Program-made: the position numbers and the translations under genes
Part shown: positions 35,291 to 48,615 of the stretch, in pieces
Layout of the letters: each line of letters opens with the position of its first letter
Position numbering within the stretch: the first letter of the stretch is position 1
Notes under the pieces: model-generated
Told to the model about the DNA's origin: nothing
Seen by the model: the letters and a program-made list of their open reading frames with translations, nothing else
The model's database searches: none
Source: Phymorhynchus buccinoides
Lineage: Eukaryota; Mollusca; Gastropoda; Neogastropoda; Raphitomidae
Assembly (NCBI GenBank): GCA_017654935.2
Contig: CM065699.1
Coordinates: forward strand, 42,953,679-43,017,678
Length of the DNA: 64,000 nucleotides
Reading direction: 5' to 3'

Positions 35291-38175
35291 AGACAGAAAG
35301 CATGGATGGGACTTCGATTAAAAAGTGAATGGAATTGAATGAAAATTCCGGTGACTGCAAAAAAGTACAACTATTTATTCCAAAAGCGTTAAATGTTTGG
35401 TATTCCAAAGCGTTGAAAGTCTAATGACATTTAATTGATTTTAATCTTTACTTCTGCAGGATTTGCAAAGGGATAGAGGAAATGCGTGTCGCATGAGCTT
35501 ATGTATGTTAAAGACATATGGTCACAGGGAATTTCATGACAATTAACATAAAGTCGGCATCCTAGATGGCTTATATTCCATAAGGGAAAAATGCGTTAAA
35601 ACTCTCCCTGGTAAATTTAATTCAGCACAATTTGCGTACGAGAAAGTCCTTTAGTAAAAGTTGCACACCGTATTTGGGGCCTTCCAAAAAAATCTTCATT
35701 TGTATAGAGAGTAAGGTTTTGGTTACCCTTGATGTCTATGTTTTTGTTTATTGTGGGCTAAAACTTTGAAAAGCGAAATGTGAACACCAAACGTTTATCA
35801 AAGACATTGCCCTAGGGCTTAAAACGAGAGGAAGTTGCTCAACGGATGTGCAAGTTGCGTTCACAATTTTGGGACCATTGTCAACTCAAAATGTTCACTG
35901 AAAAAGGGTTCCTTACCAGTGAAGCATTTGAAATAGCTGTGCACACGATATGTACACAATAGACTGCTATGCAGCGTGGCGACAGTGGGCTTTATGATAT
36001 TATTTTCTTCAACAGAGCTATAAATAATAGGGGTAAGCACTGAAAACAGCGTTTGGAAAAAAACTTTCGGCGTTTCAGGTTGCGTTCTGTTGCCCTTGAG
36101 TTTTTAGGTTAAATTGGTGCGTGTGTGTAATGGTAATGTGAATAAGTTGTGTTATTAATTTGAAATTCTTAACTACCGGCATGTGTTCGGATTTGACGTG
36201 TAGTGTAGGTAACTAGATTTACAGGTGTGTTGTTGAAAGTGATCTCATGGAGTAGTTGCTAGAGCACAAAAACTAGTAGAGAGAGTAGAGTGGAACTGAT
36301 TTAATTTGTTGGGTATTAATGACTATTTACATGTAGTTTGGTAGGAGTGTGGTGTACAGATGCAATTCGCAGTGAGTGATTGAGTTGTGTGTTGGTAGGG
36401 GACATTGGGGGATGTCTAGTTTGATAAGAAAGGACGAGTGATCTTCGCATATGGTTTTAACTACATGAAGCTGTTTTGTGTGTGATGGGAAAAGCGAGAA
36501 GGAGGACGGAGGGCAGGTGGAAGCGAGTAGAGCATGGAAAGCGAGCGAGAGAGGGAAATAGCAATGCTATACACGGGCCCAATGGGAATGTTAATGTAGA
36601 GGCCACCGGACCTATAACACATTTTGGAGGTGCAACTAAGATTATGCACCCCCGACCTAAAGCAAAAGCAGGTAAAGACACACAAATGTTTGAACAATAC
36701 TTTGGTAAAGCAAAAAAAATGGATGCGATATGACTAAAAAAGTATTTAGGCAAGTTAAAAGAATTTTACAAGTGCCATAAAACTGTTCCCTTTGTTGGAA
36801 AAGCATAGCATATTAAACATAGCAAACGTTCGTTTAGTAAAAGTCTACAAAACAACTGTACACTTTGCTAATAGACAGTTTAGTAAGGAGGGTCTCGTAT
36901 AGTACCAGCGTTATATTGGTTTGTAAAGTATTACGTTACTCAGTCGTTATATATTTGGACAATCATACCACTACATGTAGTTCAATTCTTTCTAATTGTA
37001 ACATGAGGACAATGTTTCGAAATAAAATTATATGTTATTATCGCTGGTTGATTTTTTAGTCATTTCTTCTAAAACCGAAACTGTACAAAAGTGATCTAAA
37101 ATTACTGATTGTTACAATCAGATAACTATTTTTCTGGTTGCATCAAGATTTGAAAGAGCGATAGGTTTTTATAACAGGTCACTGCTGTTGAGTTTGGCCT
37201 TGCCCCAGTCTTGTTTAAAGGCAATCAAAATCAGAGACGCTGCTAAAGTAACACAACAAAAGGCATTTACATCACCCAACTCTACAATATATCCAGGAAC
37301 CATGAAAATCCGTACATATCTAACTATCGTTATCGCGTTGCCCAGTTCTTCAATTTCTTTGTTTCACAACGTTTTGTTATTCTTGAACATCCCTTGATAC
37401 TCATAAGAGAGCTTGCTTTGGGATTCTAGACAAATGGATTGGATTTAATTTAAAAGAAAGATGAAGTAAACGGAATTGCTCTAATTGACACTATAATGTA
37501 CATGGCTATCTCCCAAAAAAGGTCCACCATAGGATTCATCGTATTTGGGGTTTTGGGCTTACACTATGGAATCTTTTGACATGCCAGAAAGGTGAAACTG
37601 ATTCTACTGTCTTAACAGTAAAAAATACCCCACACGTCTGAAGCCATATAACAATGCGGGGTTCGAAGTTCGAGCATCCAAAATAGGTGAACCTGATTCT
37701 CTGTCTTTAAAGGCGAAAACTACCCACACGTCTTGACAGCCGACACGTAACATTAGGTGTACAATTTGGAGACATCAAAAAGTTCAAAAGAAAAAAAAAC
37801 ATTTCTGTCTTATATTACCAAGCTCAACCCATTGTCTCATAATTTTAACTACCCGTCACCTTAAGCCCTGCCAGGAAAAGTTTCTAAAAAGCAGAAAAAA
37901 CAACATGATAACTTTGTCGGAAAGCAAAAGCCTAGATATCTAAACAATGTTAACAATGTCGATTCTTTACTCATCTAAAAAACCGTTTTTCTGTTTAGGC
38001 AATATGTGCTCCTTTCCTGGCAAATCATGGATTGTTGTTTTTACTTAAATTTACTCTAAGCCAAGATATATTATGTGATGCTTTTTTGGGAGTATTATTT
38101 AGCTGTTTTGTAACCTGCTGGGTTGATGACAGTAACGTTAATATTTCATCAGCGAAACACGAGCCAAAAAAGATT
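35291..38175. other. Unassigned AT-rich DNA
   Basis: No recognised gene. A purine-rich 85-residue frame at 36476-36733 has no known motif and no splice context, so it was left out. Confidence 0.45.
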
Positions 38176-38176
38176 T

Positions 38177-38282
38177 CCCAGCGAGCGAGCGACGAGGAGA
38201 GAGAGAGAGAGGAGAGATGAGAGGGAGAGAGGAGAGGAGAGAGAGAGATGTGACGTTGAGAGAGGAGAGAGGAGAGAAAAGG
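38177..38282. repeat. GA-rich block
   Basis: Imperfect GA repeats beginning with GCGAGCGAGCGACGAG. Confidence 0.85.
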
Positions 38283-39605
38283 GATGTTGTGACTCGGGTG
38301 GGATTAAGGGAAGTCCCTAGGGGTCGACTTTAAAAATCTATTTGCTTTGAATTTTCAAGAGGACACATTCTTCCTTATCGTGTTCCCTGACATGTTAATA
38401 CATTTTATTTGTTCATGGTCTTGGCAGAGAATTGAGAGATGACTCGTGTGCATGAAAATGAACACTAAAAGGTGAAAAAAGCTTGCAAAAAGAGAGAGGA
38501 CAGGGGAAAAAATAAAATTACATAGAAATTACAATACAAGCTTTTAAAAATCAACAAACTATCTGACTTTAAGGAATTAAAATTATATCACTCTTTTATT
38601 TACGTCACAGGCGCAAATAGAAAACAAGCAAAAAAGAAATATGGTACCCGAAGAGAATGACAAAAAACAATTAATAAAAAAAGTAAAAACAATTGATGGA
38701 CTTTAAGTCACAAAATCCAAGAAGGAAAGTGTTCAAGTTTTTGGCCACCTTGGGTGGGCTTATGTTTCTGAAATAATTGGGTCTGTTTGTTATTGGACAG
38801 TCGTTTATCTTGGAGCTAGAGCACTTAGCTGTTAAAAGTCAGGATTCCCATATCTTCCTCTGGCTTCGTTTTGGGTTGCGATAGAGGGATGATGTAGGCG
38901 GTGGGGGAGCGTAAGGAAGCGCCACGGCTCAGTGGAGGTGGGACTCAAGACCAGAGTGTCCTCTCACTGCTGAAAGAATGTGATGTAGTCTCCGTGGGCT
39001 TTCGGTCTCCCAGCCGGGGTTGCAGGTGCGGGTTGCAGGTTACCAGGGTATGCTCATCTGGCGGTCAGTCGGTCCTGGCCACCAGGAATGCCTACGATTG
39101 GCGTATCCTAGTGTGTCGCATCCTACAACTGCTCTTTAACTAGCAAAAGATTAAATCAGTCTGGGACAGGACTTTCCCTGGGCAGTCTCTGCCCCTTTTC
39201 TTCCCGCGAAACTGATTACGAGCAGCTGAGGTGACAGGCATGAAACTAATGTTTTTTTTTTTTTTATTTTCCTGCTGTGGATTACTGTAGGGAAGGAGTA
39301 ATAGGAAACCGACAATACAACAGGCATATGTTGTCCAACCAGCGGATAAGTGAGGTAATGCACTGAAACGCGATGAGAAGAAAAGTGCAGGACACCGCCA
39401 GATAAAAACTAGCGGTCAGCCGGGAGGGAGATACCCGGTCAGCGGGATGGAGGGGATGAAGGCGGGCAGGAAGGAGTGAAAGAGGGGTGGGGGTGGAAGT
39501 AGGACGAGGGTGTGAACGAATGTGGGTGGTCTGAGGGGCTTATTAACCCGCGATTCGGACTGTGGGAAGGCGGTCTGTCATGTTACTAGAAAGGAAACAC
39601 GTGGG

Positions 39606-39751
39606 AAGTTCAGTTTAACGTCGCGTAATCGGCTTTGCGCCATGTACGAACGGGCTGAACAAGCCAACCAATGGTCTAAAACAAAATAATTTTATGTTCC
39701 GGAATCACTGTTCTAGCCAAAAATGGCCGAGAAAGCGATCAGTATATATCG
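39606..39751 (-). mobile_element. U2-snRNA-derived SINE, copy a
   Basis: Read on the minus strand it starts with an indel-altered form of the U2 snRNA 5' end (ATCGCTTTCTCGGCC at 39739 downwards, then TTTTTGGCTAGAA), continues as CAGTGATTCCGGAACATAAA and GCTTGTTCAGCCCG, and ends GCGACGTTAAACTGAACTTC. It is flanked by near-identical AACACGTGGG (39596-39605) and AACACGTTGGG (39752-39762), a likely target-site duplication. The same unit is at 59141-59278. The U2 identity rests on my knowledge of the highly conserved U2 5' sequence. Confidence 0.75.
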
Positions 39752-40110
39752 AACACGTTGGGCCACAGTGGTGACAGATGTTATATACATTGTTTTCCGC
39801 CCGTCGCAAGGCGACGTGTCCTGTATATTAGAGTGGCCTAACGGTGCACAAGAGGGTGTTTATTATACGCACCGGTGACAGTGTAGAGTGAAAGGCCCGT
39901 GTGGTTCAGGTAGCTGACAAGGCATCACTCTGCGAAAGGCAAGCATTTAGTGGCCTCCAAATTAGGAGTATTGGCGAGAGTTATGCCCTTGTTTGGTGCA
40001 GGCTCACAACCATCTGCCACACCAACCAAGGGCATTCCACTCTTGCAAAAATGTGTTTATGCTGGCAGTAGGCCACTAGGCATACATTACGAGAAGGCTC
40101 GTAACCTACT

Positions 40111-40111
<1 letters not shown>

Positions 40112-40151
<40 letters not shown>

Positions 40152-40183
40152 CACTCACTCTATCTCTCTCTTACTCTATCTCA

Positions 40184-40245
<62 letters not shown>

Positions 40246-40250
40246 GTCTA
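40112..40250. repeat. (CT)n microsatellite
   Basis: Long imperfect CT run with occasional CTCAC and CTAT steps; gives a spurious L/S frame on + and an R/E frame on -. Confidence 0.95.
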
Positions 40251-42990
40251 TGTGTATCTGTCTTTCTCGGTTGTTGTTAGCATTTAAAAGTTTCACTGAC
40301 AAGCAACAGTTGGTCATTTGTTTTCTGAGAATAGGATAGATATAGGAATCAACCCCCCCAAAAGGATTATTTCCACCAACCCCCCTTAAAGAAGCAACTT
40401 GAGAGAGGGTAGTAAACATGAGGGGGTAGGACGAATCTTACCATGTTGGCCCTTATCGGTATCAGGTCTTTTCTATCCTTTTCCTGAAACAGTTGAATGA
40501 CTTTGGTTAAGCCTTGGAATCTTTACCACAAAAAATAGACAATTGTATTCACAATAAATTGAATCAATTCGTTTATATTTATTGGAATTTTAAAAACGCT
40601 AAGTAGAATAGATTCAATTTTGTTTATTTCATGACTGTTTTTGATGAATGCTTATAGTTTCTGTTTTGAATGTTTTGGCAGGTCTGACAAAAGTAACTTC
40701 AAGAAACATTGATACCAAGCATTTTAAATAACCACCCTTTTTGAAATCGTAATTATTCCGAGTTTGTACCTGATTAAGTACGGACCATGAACACAATCTA
40801 GAATCGCGCAAACAAAACGAAAACATTACTCCTAGATACTCTTAAAAACACGAAGTCGAAAATATTTTTTTTAAGGCTTAGCGATACGACTTCACCATCC
40901 GATAAGGCCACGCCACCACCGCCCATTCCACATACTGTTATCGCCACGCGCAATTGAGGTCTCTGGTTCGTTAAGTGTATGGAGTTGCGTGAGAAAGAGC
41001 ACATGGCTTTTCCGGAGTCCGTAGTAACGGTGGATTGCCCATCTTAATTTTACAGATGCATTGGTCTACCGCCCACGTGGGTGACAATGTACGGGAATTC
41101 TTCTTCCCTTGAGGGAAGAGGCCCTACGATGTCATCGCGGAAAGGGAGGGTAGGTGAAGGGCCTGACGTGTGGCGGGCCTGTCCGCGGTGATAACGTTGG
41201 AGTTTTGTGCGGGTCCAGGAGTGACGTTATGGATGGCAAATCACCTGCGGAGGACTGGTGTTCCTGATGGCCGAGTGGTCACGTGGGGATAAGGGTATGA
41301 TCGCCTCACAAGCGCATTGGGATACAGACGGGGGAAAAGACAAACAGGTGGAGTGGTCCAGACGCACATCAGAGGGTGGAATCTAACCTGTGAAGAAATT
41401 GCCAGTTGAGGAGGCAGAAGCACAGCGGGCTGTTTTCTGAAGCGGCAATTTTGTTTTGCCACGTTGAGATCATCTCTATGCACTGGGGGGGTGGGGGAGG
41501 TTGGGTCCCTTGTGGAGAGTGAGGATGGGACTGGTTATTCTGTGTTTGGATTTTGGGGCAAGGCGGTGCTGCGGCAACTGGCAGGTTGTGAAGGATTCCG
41601 TAGAAAAACAACATACTGGCCAACCTAGTATGAGAATCAGACAAAACAGGTTTTTCTTAGCTGCGTTTAATGGGGAACCCTTCACGAAAATTCTGGGTCT
41701 ACCTCATGCAGGCGACTGGACAAAGATTTGGGAGGAGTGAGGGACTTCGGTGCGCCCTGCAAAGTAAATAAAGTCGCCAGTGTATGCTGATAGGGCTGAT
41801 CAGCGAACACGCAGGGGACTATCAGCATCACACGAAAAGGCCCAGTGTCATAGAGACACTGAACAAGGATTGTGGGTTACTGTCACATGCTAAAAAAACA
41901 AAACTGTTGGTGAGCTTGGTTGCTGTGTCGGGGGTATGGGTTGGCGGTAGTCCTGTGATGTCGAGGACGAACTGCAGGGTAGCCACATTTTGGGGGTTCT
42001 GTGCAGGTTTTCTGCAGTCGTACCGTTCGTGAGTATAATTTTGTTTTACAGTACGCGACAAATAGAATTGTGCCATGCGTGAAACTACTGTTTGATGTGT
42101 GTCCTGCTGAGCTGGTTTCCAGTCTTTCGATGTGCGGCTGAGTAGTTGTGCGACTGAGCCGGGATCATATTGTCAGTTCAATGAACTTGTCCGCACACTT
42201 AGTTCCAGCAGGAATGTGACGCTCGTTCTGCGGAGATGGATTATAAAGCTAGACTTGTTCACCTTCATAAAGTGCACTGCCCAAGGTCACGGTCCAAAGG
42301 CAAGCATACATTTATAACAGGAACTATCAGTTGGATGTGATATCCACCCCACAAAATAGTTTTAGCGATTCTTGCCGCAGAAGTTCATGGTTGATTTAAA
42401 GGCGAAGACAAAAATCCAAGGTCAAAAGATCATAAGGTCATCAATGTCACCCGAGGCAACAATATTAGCATTCCATCTTGATCTTCACGCTAGTCTACTA
42501 CTGCCAAATTGGAAGCTAACATGACCGTAGACCGTGAATATGAAAATGAGATGGACAAAGCAAATAGTTGACGAATGTCAGGCAAAGTTTGAAGGTTAAG
42601 CCAATCTGGAATGAAGTCGCATTACCATATCGTTGAAGCTAACACACCAACCACAGCCAAATTGGAGTCATAATCTGCGCAAATGTGAAAAGATATGAGT
42701 CATGAACCAAAAATACCACGTTGCAGGGTTCAAGAGTGCCATAGGTAGTGGTAATTTAATAAATACCAAACAAATTCTTTATTAAAAGCTTGCATTAAAA
42801 CCAATCTATGTGTGCATGCATCAGTTTACCAAGATATAGCCTTCTTTAATTGTTTCTACGAGAAAGACGACGTTAAGTTGGACCACAGACTCAACACCAC
42901 ACATCATGTAATTACACACAATACAACCACGACGCACACAAAACCGACCCACTGGTGAGAAACAGCTTCACTTCGTAACACGACGTGGGA
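40251..42990. other. Unassigned DNA of mixed composition
   Basis: 41000-42330 is closer to 50% GC than its surroundings, but I found no conserved protein or splice-consistent exon chain. GATGGCCGAGTGGTCACG at about 41266 resembles a tRNA A-box without a matching B-box. Confidence 0.45.
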
Positions 42991-42997
42991 AACCAAG

Positions 42998-44160
42998 GGA
43001 AGAAACGGGAAGAAAAAGAAGAAAAGATGAAGAGAGAAAATAAAAGGAAGAGAGAAAAAAAGAAAAGAGAAAGAAGAGAGAGAAAAAAAGAAGAGAGATA
43101 AGAGAATGAGACGGAAAAAAGAAGAGAGAAAGAAGAAAGAGAGAAAGAAGAAGAGAGAAAAAAAGAAAGAGGTAATGAGTAGAAGAAACAATGAGAAGAG
43201 AAGAGAAAGCAGAGGAAGAAAGAGAAGCACAGAAGATAGAGGTGAAGTAGAGAAAGGAGAAAGACAGAAAGAGGAGAGAAGAAGAGAAAGAAGAAGGGAA
43301 GGAAATGGAGGAAGGAACAAAATGACAAAGAAGACAAGAAGAAGGAAGATGAGATGGTATGAAGAAAGAGAGATAAATAGAACACTTATAAAAAGTAGGA
43401 GAAGAAGAGAGTAAGAGGATAATAGAAGACTCGGGAGAAAGGAGAAGAGAGAAGAAGAAGAGAGAGAAGTAGAGAAAGAAAGAAAATGAGAGAAGACGTT
43501 AATGAAGACGTAAAGACAGAGCTTGCAAGAAATACTACTAGCGAGAGAAAGATCAAGAGAGAAGAAAGAAACGAATAGACATAGAGAAGAAGAGAGGTAA
43601 ATGAGAATAGATAAAGACGAAGAAATAAAAAGAAAAAGAAAGAAGAAAGAAGAAGATAGTAGAAAAAAGAAGAGAAAAAAAGAAGAGAGAGAAAAATAAG
43701 AGAGAAAGAGAAAGAGAGAGAAACAGAAGAGAGAAAGAAGAAGGAAAAAAAGAGGAAGAGAAGAGAGAAGAAAGAAAAGAGGGAAGAGAAGTAAATGAGA
43801 GAAAGAAGAAAAAGAAAGAGAAGAAGAAAAGGGAAAGTGAGGAGAGAAAAGAGTCAAGGGAGAAAGGAAAGAGAGAAAAGAGGGAAGAAGACAGGAAGAG
43901 AAGATAAAAAAGAAAAAGAGAGAGAGAGAGAGAGAATGTAAATAGAAGAGAGAGAAAAAGAAGAAAGGAAGAGTGAAAAGGAGAAAAAACAGAATGAAGA
44001 AAAAGGAATCAGATAACAAGAAGAAAGGGGAACAAGGGAATAAGAGGAAGGAGGAAGAAAAAAACAGAAAGCAAGGGTGAGGAAGAAGACGACACGCGAG
44101 AGAGATTGAGGATCGAGAAAAGCGACCGAGGAAAAAAAAAACAAGGAATAATACAATAAT
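42998..44160 (+). repeat. 1.1-kb polypurine tract
   Basis: Almost only A and G on the + strand, as irregular GAAG, GAGA and AAAG steps with rare pyrimidines. It produces a 371-residue frame of F/L/S on the minus strand that is not a gene. It continues, after a short mixed stretch, into the GA block at 44227-44725. Long mirror-type purine tracts can form triplex DNA. Confidence 0.9.
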
Positions 44161-44226
44161 AAAAAATACCGAGCAGCAGGCAGAATGGACCAGGAAGACA
44201 ATGAATCAAAGGTCAACGCAACGGGT

Positions 44227-44725
44227 ATAGAGAGAGAAGAGAGAGAGACGAGAGGGGAGGAGAGAGAGAGTAGAGGGATGTGGGACGGGAGGGCGGATGA
44301 GAGAGGGAGAGAGAGATAGGAGAGAGAGAGTAAGATAGAGAAGACGAGAGAAAGACGAGAGAGAGACGACGAGAGAAGGATGAGGAGTGAGAGAAGAGAG
44401 AGAGAGAGCGAGGAGAGAGGACGAGAGAGAGAGAGAGAAGAAGAGAGAGAGAGAGGGAGTGCCGACGAAGTCGGAAGACGGAAAAATGTTACTGAATTTA
44501 GTGCACAGCCTGTTTCAGTGAGAGAGTAGAGGAGAGAGAGAGAGAGAGAGAGAAGAGAGAGCGAGGAAGAGGCTGTGTCTTTCGGTAAATTTTACTGAAT
44601 TTAGCGGGGCCCAACAGCCCCTTAGTGAGAGAGAGAGGAGACGAGAGAGTAGGAGAAGCCCTTTTGAAGAGAGAGAGAGAGATGAGAGAGGGAGGAGAGA
44701 GAGAGAGAGAAAGAGAGAGAGATAA
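44227..44725 (+). repeat. GA block with two repeated islands
   Basis: GA repeats interrupted twice by non-repeat islands, 44461-44520 and 44571-44625, that share TTACTGAATTTAG and then a C-rich segment ending in CAGTGAGAGAG or TTAGTGAGAGAG. The array therefore seems to have grown by duplication of a longer unit. Confidence 0.85.
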
Positions 44726-45224
44726 CAACAAAAGAAGAACTAATGATTCACTCATGGGAGGATTAATGTGTAAATACAGTATAAATGTGCAATGAATTAT
44801 AAGTGGTGTTTTGCAAATCCTTTATCATGATAACGCCGTGTGTTCATATGGATGGCAGTGTGGGAATAAAACAAAGAAAAGAAAAAAAAAAAAGGAAAGG
44901 GAGGGAGAGCGGATAGTTTTCAGGTAAAGTTTCTGATGGAAGAATTGCAGGAGTGACAAGTTTTGGAGAAGGGAAGAAGCACGAGATACATGGTTGGGGA
45001 GTGAAAAGCGATTTGCAGCAAGGACCAGGGATAGCTAAGCTATTGTTGTAGGGGTGTAGGTGGAGAGAGAAGTGTACCGAATTATAAATCATTGTGTAAG
45101 GGAAAAGAAAACGCGACCAGAAAGTTTCAAAAACAGATTACTTGTTAAAACAATGTTAGGTTATCTGGCCTTAAAACACCAAATAAACCGGTTTGCTTAC
45201 TTGCAAATCAAAAGGGGTCTATCG

Positions 45225-45319
45225 TGACACTACGCACACTACACAGGATAGACACACCTACAAGACACACATATACCATACCAAAACGCATGGGCACGAA
45301 CGCAACGCCACGCACGACA

Positions 45320-45351
<32 letters not shown>

Positions 45352-45795
45352 CGGCGACGCCACGCACGCACACGGCACGCCAACACAGCACACAGCCCAC
45401 ACAACACACACCCACACACACCCCACCACACACCAGACAGGACACACCTACAGGTTCCACACACATACACACACCACACACACACCAGCCACACACACAC
45501 ACACCACACACACACACCCACACACCCACACACACACACACAACCCACATGGTTACATACACACAACCGTACGCATGCAGTACGCAAAGCAACACACACA
45601 CCACACACACACCACACACTTCAAATATTACCAAAAAGGACGCACCCCACCCAACATTTCTATGTACACCCACCCACAGAAGACTTCTCGATCTCACCCC
45701 CCACCCCTCCAACACACACACCACACACACACACCACGCCCACGCCACACGCGCACCACACACCACAGCACACACACAACACCACACAGAAGAAA
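45225..45795. repeat. CA block with (ACGC)n core
   Basis: CA-rich over 570 bp, with a clean (CACG)n run at about 45317-45352. All overlapping frames are artefacts. Confidence 0.9.
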
Positions 45796-46213
45796 CTACG
45801 ATTCGCGTCTTACGACGATTAATCTTGGATAAAAGATAATGGAAGAAGAAAAACAAAAACGATGAAGGATGGACATACAACCATATGATATAAATGACAA
45901 AAATAGAGGCAGAAAATGGGAGTAAAAGTGTAAAGAACAAAAAACACGAAGTTGAACAAAAACAAAAAACAACAAAACAGGCAACGGATTTCGATTACTA
46001 CAATATTTTCATTCATCCAAAACCTACCTTTTGTTTACAGGCACATCGCCCTTCATTTGCCTTGGAAAAAGTCTTTTAAAGACGAAAAAATTGTAGTTTT
46101 TTTTATTCGCTTGTTTTCCATCTTCACTGTTTGTGTGATGTGTAGCGTTTGTGATGTTTGTTTTTATAGTTCAGTTTTAGTACACCAATTACAATAACAA
46201 CGAAAACCACCGA

Positions 46214-46365
46214 CTTCCTTCTTCTTCTTCTTCTCTTCTTCTTAGTCTTCTTCTTCTACTAATACTACTACTACGAACTATACTACTACTAATTAATTTA
46301 CTACTGCTACTGCTACTACTCACTACTACTATACTACTACTACTACTACTACTACTACTACCAAA
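46214..46365. repeat. (TTC)n / (TAC)n trinucleotide repeats
   Basis: CTTCTTCTT followed by ACTACTACT repeats. The poly-Ser frame on the minus strand reflects the triplets. Confidence 0.9.
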
Positions 46366-46572
46366 GACTGTATAAGTGAAGACAAAAGCATCAGGTCTCT
46401 TTTCCCTATATTGAGTAGTTAGTACAGAAAAACACTGGTTATGTAGACCTTTAACACGTGACACATTTACACGTTCGATAGGCATGTTGGGAATTCCTCC
46501 GTTCAAATTCCACCAGTTGAGTTTTTGGATAGCCGCCGCTGTGATGGTGTATAACTCCCACTAACGAATAAA

Positions 46573-46800
46573 CTCGATCAGCCCGAAAAAACAAAAGAGT
46601 TTTTAGTCCTTCGGTCAATAGGACAGTATTGGGGGACCATAGGTAAATACAAAGCATGGTGGGAACAATACTGGCTGCACTGCCGGAGCAGTGCAACACC
46701 AGTAAAAGTTCCCGAGTTTTAAATTCAAATATTAGACATGTGTAGCGGTAAAACCACGCCGAAAAACCTAATCGGGCTATGGTACTGCCACAATAGTGCT
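46573..46800 (-). mobile_element. SINE family 2, full-length-like copy
   Basis: Shares with 55491-55706, on the same strand, TGGTGGGAACAATACTGG, a following CAGTGCAACACCAGTAAA-like block, GTGTAGCGGTAAAACCACGC and GGCTATGGTACTGCCACAA. Possible target duplication GATCAGCCCG (about 46576) and TATCAGCCGG (about 46813), imperfect. Contains extra bases relative to the other copies. Confidence 0.65.
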
Positions 46801-47250
46801 GAGTCACTCCTTATCAGCCGGTTTCGCTGTAAACATCTTAAGGTCCAGTAGTCCATTCTTTACCCTTTAGAATTCTTTGCTACTACTACTTACGAGTCCA
46901 GGCTTATACACTGTTCTGATGTTCTAGTACTACAAAATCAGTAGCCGGTTTTGCATTGTTTATTTAATGGTAATTTGTTGTGGACATTTTCTAGCACGTT
47001 GCTGTTTTGGATTTATATGGTAACCGTAAGTTTGTTGCAATGTTGGAGTACATACCAATGATGAAAGCATGTGGTGGCAAATGACTATAAAATATAAAAC
47101 GTAGTATAGCCACATAATAATCTGAAACTTTATACCCCAGATTAAGAAAACCACCCGAGAAAGAAACGGACGCTTATGAAACAGACCAAAAAACAGATAT
47201 GATCATGGGATACAAACGGTTCTTCGAATTAAAAAAGCATACTTCTGCAT
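46801..47250. other. Unassigned AT-rich DNA
   Basis: No gene or repeat recognised. Confidence 0.5.
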
Positions 47251-47253
47251 TTC

Positions 47254-47640
47254 ACACACACACACACCACACAACACAACACACACACACCCACAACACC
47301 ACAACACACCACCACCACACACACACACTCGCGCCACCGGCACACTAACATTACAACACACACACCAAAACACCACACACACACCAGCACTACACAACGC
47401 ACAGACACACCAACACTACACACACACACACACACAACAGTACACTCGCACACGACACTCACACGCACACGCCCACACACACCACACACCACACACGCGC
47501 AATCACACACCGCCAACACGCCCCAACCACACACGAGCACCACAAAAAACAAACCCCCCCATCACCCGCCCCCCCACCCCAACCCCCGAAAAAAACCAAC
47601 CAACACACAAACAGCACACACAGCGCGCGCTGCTGCGCGG
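47254..47640. repeat. CA/CCA block with CG end
   Basis: Imperfect CA repeats with C runs at 47560-47590, ending in GCGCGCGCTGCTGCGCGGCG near 47625. Confidence 0.9.
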
Positions 47641-47914
47641 CGCACGGGGGCGCAACGTAAAATCACACGTAAACGATGTCAACTTATAAACTACATTACA
47701 AGAAAACCAACCAAAAAAACCAATAACTACAAGGCACAGTCTATAGGCACACATGAGACCACAAAAATTACACACACGCTAACTCATTCTTTCATGTTAT
47801 ATCTTTAATTTCAATGTCTCCCTTGGATATCAGACAAAAATGATCATTAATTAGGACAGATTTTTTGGCATTATTTCATGGATCATGTTGAACGCAAGGG
47901 TGGCCAACATGTGG

Positions 47915-48185
47915 TGTGTGTGTGTGGACGTTGCTTTGGCGTGCGTGGCGGTTGCGCGTGTGTGTGCGTGTGTGTGTGTGTGTTGTGTGGCAGCGGGTTC
48001 GCGTAACAAGCATTCACACACAACAAACACCACACCACACACACACATACAAAACACACCACGCACATACACACAGCACGCCACAAACAGACCGAACAGG
48101 ACCAGACCACCACTCACACACACACCCACACCACCACACCACCACACAGACACGAGCACATACACACCAGAGACAAGCCACATGT
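47915..48185. repeat. GT block facing CA block
   Basis: A GT-rich segment (47915-47990) followed closely by a CA-rich segment (48012-48180) can form a large imperfect stem. Confidence 0.8.
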
Positions 48186-48356
48186 AAAAAAACTATTAAT
48201 TGAACAAGACAGAGAGACTGGCAGACAGGCAGAAAAGAGAGGGACAGGCAGGCAGGGGGGACACGGGAAAGTTGCCCCAGTACACCAAGGTGCACAAATA
48301 CAGAACAAACATTTATTCCCCACTATCATGTAAGATGATATTAGTGGTTTTCAACA

Positions 48357-48615
48357 CCCACACAGCACGCACGCATACCACACACACCCACACACACACA
48401 CAACACACACACACAACACACAAACACACCAACACACACCCCCAAAACAGCACATTCAACACAAACAAACAGCACAACCTTGTACTTGGATGGACGACTG
48501 AGAGAGAGAGAGGAGAGGAGAGAGAAGGAGTAGAGGGAAGAGAGAGAGAGTAGAGAGAGAGAACGGAGAGAAGAGAGAGAGTGAGAGAGAGGAGAGAGAG
48601 GGCGAAGAGAGAGTA
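48357..48615. repeat. CA block then GA block
   Basis: CA repeats at 48357-48475, then GA repeats at 48498-48615. Confidence 0.9.

Noticed and set aside
36476..36733. 85-residue frame with basic start
   Set aside because: No motif, purine-biased composition, no splice sites and no counterpart elsewhere.
41266..41340. tRNA-like GGCCGAGTGGTCACG
   Set aside because: A-box-like only. No B-box at the right distance and no foldable cloverleaf could be traced.
42904..44019. 371-residue minus-strand frame
   Set aside because: Encoded by the complement of a polypurine tract (only F, L, S, P and similar). Compositional artefact.
45193..45940. Frames of about 200 residues rich in His/Thr or Cys/Val
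   Set aside because: CA/GT microsatellite read in different frames. The same explanation covers frames at 26291-26802, 29555-30083, 47229-47552 and 48341-48721.
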